From DATNBT01 sp964579765 (GTDB lineage Bacteria; Acidobacteriota; Vicinamibacteria; Vicinamibacterales; CAVVIG01): DNA of 24,490 nt. Location of the stretch: positions 1-24,490 of the forward strand of contig CAZOIK010000363.1 in the NCBI GenBank assembly GCA_964579765.1, written 5' to 3'. The notes under the pieces were generated by a model. It saw only the letters and a program-made list of their open reading frames with translations, was not told the origin of the DNA and ran no database searches. This document shows, in pieces, positions 21,552-24,490 of the stretch; position 1 is the stretch's first letter; each line of letters begins with the position of its first letter. The position numbers were made by a program, and so were the translations under genes.

Positions 21552-23272
21552 TGGAACGCCGGGTCCTCGTCGCCATTTTTCTCTCGTTCCTCGTGCTGTA
21601 CGTGTACCAGGCGTTCGTCGTGAAACCGGTGCCGAAACCGCCGGCGGGCGCGGCCACGACTGCGCAGAACGCCGCACATCCAACGGCGGCGACGCCAGCC
21701 AAACCCGCCCCGGTGGCAGCTGCACCCGCGGCCCCGCCGCCGCCCCAGGCGACAGCGCTGGTCGGAGACTCGAGCGAACACGACGTCCGCGTTGAAACGC
21801 GCGACGTAATCGCGGTGTTCACCAACCGCGGGGCGCGCCTGAAGAGCTGGCGGCTCAAGAAGTATCTCGATCAGCAACGCCAGCCGCAGGAGCTTGTCGA
21901 AAGCCAGCTCCCCGATCAGCCACTGCCGTTTACGTTGAACACGTCCGACACGCAGCTCGACGCGACGTTGAACGGCGCGCTGTACTCCGTGACGCCGGTG
22001 CCGACGACGCCGATTACGTCGCCGCTGGACGTGCGCTTCGATTACCGCGATGCAGCCGGCGTCCAGGCGGCGAAAACGTTCCACTTCACGCCCGATTCGT
22101 ACATCGTCACCGTGCGCGCCGACGTGACGTCGGGGACGCACGCCGTCAACCCGAGCATCGTGTGGGGGCCGGCGGTCGGGGATGTCGCAGAGATCACGCG
22201 GTACACGCAGGCGGCCGAAGGCATTCTGTTCGAGAGCGGCAAGGTGCAGCGCCTCTCCGCGAAGAACCTCGCCAAGCAGCCGTCCTACGGCGGCGAGTTC
22301 TTTTTCGCCGGCGTTGACGACAACTACTTCATGACGGTGGCGCTCTCCACCGGGCCGAGCAAGATCACCTATCAGCCGCTCACGATTCCTCCGCCCGCCG
22401 GATCGAAGGACGCGGCGCGCGCGCTCGTCTCGTACGCGATCGACCCGATGCGCCCCGGCCCAGTGCAGTTCTTCGCCGGCCCGAAAGACTTCGACGTCCT
22501 GTCCGGGATCGGTCCCGACGCGACGCGCGCCATCAACTTCGGGTGGTTCGCCGTCATCGTCGTCCCGCTGCTGAAGTCGCTCAAATGGCTGCACGGCTAC
22601 GTCGGCAACTACGGCTGGGACATCATCATTCTGACCGTCATCATCAACATCCTGATTCTGCCGTTCCGGCACATGAGCGTCGTCTCGATGCGCAAGATGC
22701 AGGCGATTCAGCCGGAGATCAAGGCGATTCAGGATCGGTACGCGAAGATCAAAGCGACCGATCCAGCCAAGCAGAAAATGAACCAGGAGATGATGGCGCT
22801 CTATAAAGAGCGCGGCGTGAACCCGGCGGGTGGCTGCATTCCGATGCTGCTGACGCTGCCGCTGATCTACGCGTTCTACTCGTTGTTATCGACGGCGATC
22901 GAACTGCGCGGCGCGCCCTTCGTGTGGTGGATTCACGATCTGTCCGCCAGGGATCCGTATTTCGTGACGCCAGTGCTGATGGGCGTAAGTCAGCTCTGGC
23001 AGCAGTGGACGATGCCTTCGACCGGCGCGGACCCGGCGCAGCAGAAGATGATGCTGTTCATGCCCGTGGTCTTCACGTTCATGTTCCTGTGGGCGCCGTC
23101 GGGCCTCGCCATCTACTGGCTCGTGAGCAACGTGTGGCAGATCGGGCAGCAGTACGCGACGAACTATATGATTGGGCCACCGGCGGTGCGGACGATTCGG
23201 CCCGCGGCTGAACGGCGGCTGAAGCGCGTCGGCGGAGGAAAAACCGAAGCCGCCGATGCGCAGAAGAGCTGA
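21551..23272 (+). CDS. yidC: Membrane protein insertase YidC
   Basis: YidC (573 residues) inserts and folds inner-membrane proteins alone or with SecYEG. This is the Gram-negative form: an N-terminal uncleaved helix (about 5-22, VLVAIFLSFLVLYVYQAF), a Pro/Ala-rich linker (about 26-73), a large periplasmic beta-rich domain (about 75-325), then the conserved five-helix core. Core features include GWDIIILTVIINILILPFRHMSVVSMRKMQAIQP with a basic residue at the groove, NPAGGCIPMLLTLPLIYAFYSLL, and MPVVFTFMFLWAPSGLAIYWLVSNVW. Presence of the periplasmic domain argues for a double-membrane envelope. The start overlaps the yidD stop by one base, and jag begins two bases after its stop. Confidence 0.97.
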   Translation: MERRVLVAIFLSFLVLYVYQAFVVKPVPKPPAGAATTAQNAAHPTAATPAKPAPVAAAPAAPPPPQATALVGDSSEHDVRVETRDVIAVFTNRGARLKSWRLKKYLDQQRQPQELVESQLPDQPLPFTLNTSDTQLDATLNGALYSVTPVPTTPITSPLDVRFDYRDAAGVQAAKTFHFTPDSYIVTVRADVTSGTHAVNPSIVWGPAVGDVAEITRYTQAAEGILFESGKVQRLSAKNLAKQPSYGGEFFFAGVDDNYFMTVALSTGPSKITYQPLTIPPPAGSKDAARALVSYAIDPMRPGPVQFFAGPKDFDVLSGIGPDATRAINFGWFAVIVVPLLKSLKWLHGYVGNYGWDIIILTVIINILILPFRHMSVVSMRKMQAIQPEIKAIQDRYAKIKATDPAKQKMNQEMMALYKERGVNPAGGCIPMLLTLPLIYAFYSLLSTAIELRGAPFVWWIHDLSARDPYFVTPVLMGVSQLWQQWTMPSTGADPAQQKMMLFMPVVFTFMFLWAPSGLAIYWLVSNVWQIGQQYATNYMIGPPAVRTIRPAAERRLKRVGGGKTEAADAQKS

Positions 23273-23273
23273 C

Positions 23274-23726
23274 ATGAGCGATCCGACCCAACCGATTGTC
23301 GAGTTCCTGGAACATGTCGCGGCGGCGTTCGGCATCGACGCGACGGTTGCGCGCGAAGACACGCCGGACGGCCCGCGCCTGAACTTCGAGGGCGAGCAGG
23401 CGGAACTGCTCGCGCGGCATCGCGGAGAGCCGCTGAAGGCGCTGCAGCAGATCGTGGACAGCGCGTTCACCCGCGATCTGCGTGACGAGCGGCGCGTGTT
23501 CGTCGATGCGCTCGGCTATCGCAAGGGCAAAGACATCGAGTTGCGCCAGATGGCGAAGCTGCTGGCCGAGAAGGTGAAGCAGTCGGGCCTCGATCAGCAG
23601 CTCGGGCCGCTCAATCCGTACGAACGCCGACTGGTGCACATGGCCGTCGCAGAGGTCCCCGGCGTCACGACGGAAAGCATCGGCGACGCGTTTTCGAAGA
23701 CAGTCCTCATCTCGCTGCGGCGGTAG
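23274..23726 (+). CDS. jag: Jag/KhpB-type RNA-binding protein (KH and R3H domains)
   Basis: This 150-residue protein resembles SpoIIIJ-associated Jag (KhpB). Residues about 25-102 form the KH part and 110-150 the R3H domain with NPYERRLVHMAVAEVPGVTTESIG (RxxxH at 118-122). It is a single-stranded RNA binding protein, linked in other bacteria to cell-division or envelope control. The Jag_N domain of Firmicutes is missing. The expected KH GxxG loop reads RHRG, so the first glycine is replaced by arginine. ATG 23274, one base after the yidC stop, gives MSDPTQPIVEFLEHVAAAFG; the longer reading frame would extend into yidC. The TAG stop lies inside the REP-like element that follows. Confidence 0.92.
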   Translation: MSDPTQPIVEFLEHVAAAFGIDATVAREDTPDGPRLNFEGEQAELLARHRGEPLKALQQIVDSAFTRDLRDERRVFVDALGYRKGKDIELRQMAKLLAEKVKQSGLDQQLGPLNPYERRLVHMAVAEVPGVTTESIGDAFSKTVLISLRR

Positions 23727-23776
23727 CGCAGGCCTTCAGGCCTGCCGATCGCGGCGGACGTGAAGGTCCGCACTAC
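23723..23776. repeat. REP-like double-hairpin intergenic element
   Basis: A 54-base element contains two tight hairpins: GCAGGCCT-TC-AGGCCTGC (23728-23745) and GCGGAC-GTGAAG-GTCCGC (about 23754-23771). The outer ends GTAGCGC and GCACTAC are complementary with one mismatch. It fills the jag-mnmE junction, supplies the jag TAG stop and ends 8 bases before the mnmE ATG. The organisation resembles BIME/REPIN-type palindromic repeats. No second copy exists in this window, so its repeated nature is inferred. It could also act as a terminator or processing structure, though no T-run follows. Confidence 0.65.
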
Positions 23777-23784
23777 GAACATCG

Positions 23785-24490
23785 ATGTTTTCGACCGCCG
23801 ACACGATCGTTGCGATTGCGACGCCGCCGGGCCGCGGTGGCATCGGCGTCGTCCGGTTGAGCGGACCCGACGCGCACGCGATCGCCAATGCGCTGCGCGA
23901 GTCGTCGAAGGCGTTGCGTGCTCGCCACGCGACATTCGCCAGAATCCGTTCGGCCGACGACGTGATCGATCACGCCGTGCTCACGTTTTTTCCAGGTCCT
24001 CATTCCTACACTGGCGACGATGTCGTCGAGATCAGCGCGCACGGGAGCCCCGTCATCCTGCGCGCCATCGTCTCGGCGGCGGTTGCAGGCGGCGCGCGCC
24101 TCGCCGAACCGGGTGAGTTCACGCTCCGCGCCTTTCTCAACAGCCGCGTCGATCTCGCGCAGGCGGAAGCGGTCGCGGATCTGGTTGACGCCGTGACGCC
24201 GCTGCAGGCGCGCGCGGCGTTCGATCAGCTCGACGGCACGCTGACCGCGCGGATCGCTGAAATCGACGCCACGCTGTTCGACCTGATCGCGCGCCTGGAA
24301 GCGTCCGTGGACTTTCCGGAGGAGGGATACCACTTCATCGAGCCGCACGAGTTGATTGGTGCGCTCGAGTCGATCGTCGGCCAGACGGCGGCGCTGCTCG
24401 CGGACGGACGACGCGGGCGTCTGATTCGTGATGGGCTGCAGGTGGTGATCGTCGGCAAGCCGAACGTCGGCAAATCGAGTCTCTTCAACG
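23785..24490 (+). CDS. mnmE: tRNA modification GTPase MnmE, 3'-truncated by window edge
   Basis: This is the first 235 codons of MnmE (TrmE), which with MnmG adds a carboxymethylaminomethyl group to U34 of certain tRNAs. The protein begins MFSTADTIVAIATPPGRGGIGVVRLSG, the typical N-terminal tetrahydrofolate-binding domain. FPGPHSYTGDDVVEISAHGSP and GARLAEPGEFTLRAFLNSRVDLAQAEAVADLVDA follow. The visible part ends at the G1 P-loop IVGKPNVGKSSLFN of the G domain. The frame is open to the window end, with the rest of the GTPase and the C-terminal cysteine beyond it. ATG 23785 follows the REP-like element closely and has no clear Shine-Dalgarno. Position after jag matches the common rpmH-rnpA-yidC-jag-mnmE order. 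Confidence 0.96.
   Translation, partial: MFSTADTIVAIATPPGRGGIGVVRLSGPDAHAIANALRESSKALRARHATFARIRSADDVIDHAVLTFFPGPHSYTGDDVVEISAHGSPVILRAIVSAAVAGGARLAEPGEFTLRAFLNSRVDLAQAEAVADLVDAVTPLQARAAFDQLDGTLTARIAEIDATLFDLIARLEASVDFPEEGYHFIEPHELIGALESIVGQTAALLADGRRGRLIRDGLQVVIVGKPNVGKSSLFN

Noticed and set aside
1..24490. A novel defence, mobile or biosynthetic system
   Set aside because: All substantial coding space is explained by housekeeping families. There are no integrases, transposases, toxin-antitoxin pairs, CRISPR repeats or unusual gene clusters; only three genes (the TPR protein, the DUF885 protein and the NTF2-like protein) lack a clear role.

Overview
The window is 24.5 kb of high-GC bacterial chromosome centred on the replication origin neighbourhood (dnaA, dnaN, gyrB, gyrA on one side; rpmH, rnpA, yidD, yidC, jag, mnmE on the other). 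The proteins, gene order and GC content suggest a free-living Gram-negative-type bacterium. My impression from the protein sequences is Acidobacteriota, perhaps Vicinamibacteria, but nothing in the window proves the phylum. No rRNA, tRNA, CRISPR array, transposase, phage gene or defence system was found.

Layout. Bases 1-5130 hold the 3' part of gltD (+), serS (-), galU (+), then a DUF885 metallopeptidase-like gene and an FmdB-type zinc-ribbon gene (both -). Bases 5182-12832 are a run of plus-strand genes: rsmI, a TPR protein, glmU, glmS, a UvrD/PcrA helicase and a small membrane-anchored NTF2-like protein. The last four are spaced by only -4 to +4 bases and look like one operon. glmU and glmS together supply UDP-GlcNAc for peptidoglycan and outer-envelope sugars.

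Bases 12833-20501 are minus-strand gyrA, gyrB, dnaN and dnaA. gyrA/gyrB overlap by 8 bases and gyrB/dnaN by 1, so dnaN-gyrB-gyrA is a tight operon. recF, often present between dnaN and gyrB, is absent. The 262-base dnaA-dnaN spacer contains a very AT-rich core beside TGTGGAAAA-type DnaA boxes and is the best oriC/DUE candidate. A second DnaA-box cluster, with a perfect inverted pair, lies in the 321-base dnaA-rpmH spacer. Transcription runs away from this region on both sides, as expected for leading-strand genes at an origin.

Bases 20823-24490 are the classic rpmH-rnpA-yidD-yidC-jag-mnmE cluster (ribosomal protein, tRNA processing, membrane insertion, RNA binding, tRNA modification). mnmE runs off the window end. 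A 54-base double-hairpin REP-like element sits exactly between jag and mnmE and contains the jag stop codon.

I see no clearly undescribed multi-gene system: this is core housekeeping DNA. The points most worth a second look are the REP-like element, the two-sided origin with its altered DnaA recognition helix, the local GC drop inside rsmI, the missing recF, and the unknown gene coupled to the helicase.
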